Below, piece after piece: positions 59,951 through 60,000 of a DNA stretch of 60,000 nt (position 1 is the first letter of the stretch; the number at the start of each line of letters is the position of its first letter). The position numbers and the translations under genes are program-made. The notes below the pieces were generated by a model. That model was not told where the DNA came from and ran no database searches. It worked only from the letters and a program-made list of their open reading frames with translations. Source of the stretch: Nymphaea colorata (lineage: Eukaryota > Streptophyta > Magnoliopsida > Nymphaeales > Nymphaeaceae); contig NC_045140.1 of NCBI RefSeq assembly GCF_008831285.2, forward strand, positions 18,414,370-18,474,369. The letters run 5' to 3'.

Positions 59951-60000
59951 AAAATACCTTGTGATTATTCCATGAATTATTGAAAAGTTTCAATGTGACA

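Overview
This 60 kb window looks like nuclear DNA of a flowering plant. The evidence is AT-rich intergenic DNA with long (AT)n and (TAA)n microsatellites, short GT-AG introns, plant LTR retrotransposons with the initiator-Met primer site TGGTATCAGAG, hAT-like and Tourist-like MITEs, and genes of the plant-restricted UPF0496/DUF677 (AT14A-like) family. Nothing here fixes the species or separates monocot from eudicot or an early-diverging lineage.

Layout. 1-5.2 kb: mostly noncoding, with doubtful exons of an unidentified gene at the left edge, an (AT)n block and one MITE. 5.2-6.6 kb: an intact single-exon UPF0496 gene on the minus strand. 9.7-21.6 kb: a cluster of closely related UPF0496 genes ('type A'), one pseudogene on plus (10.35 kb) and two intact genes on minus (13.45-14.6 and 19.7-20.9 kb), with a broken distant relative ('type B') on plus at 16.6 kb and several hAT-like MITEs. 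22.7-25.5 kb: a MITE with a clear target-site duplication and a direct duplication carrying two tRNA/SINE-like heads. 25.5-30.2 kb: a Ty1-copia element on minus with one uninterrupted 1428-residue polyprotein, a whole 3' LTR and a truncated 5' LTR. 31.9-36 kb: a type B gene broken by one frameshift, further type A and B relics and a solo LTR. 38.7-41.6 kb: the C-terminal relic of a DCC-family (DUF393) thiol oxidoreductase and two unassigned minus-strand exons. 41.7-44.2 kb: a decayed retroelement joining a gypsy-type gag to copia protease/integrase. 44.2-60 kb: a mosaic of old direct duplications carrying two two-exon genes for small Pro/Tyr-rich CYSTM proteins (46.1-46.7 and 50.6-51.2 kb), a minisatellite, another MITE, another type B pseudogene and an unidentified ORF.

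The biological theme is birth and death of a membrane-protein family. At least eight UPF0496 copies or relics are visible, of which three are intact. All share a central hydrophobic hairpin around an APP motif (HAPP in types A and B, FAPP in the 5.2 kb gene), and the three intact ones end in a cysteine cluster. Promoters, UTRs and MITEs were copied together with the coding regions, so the window holds its own empty and filled insertion sites and even a locus where both flanks of a type A gene survive without the coding region. The two CYSTM genes show the same kind of tandem duplication and promoter expansion.
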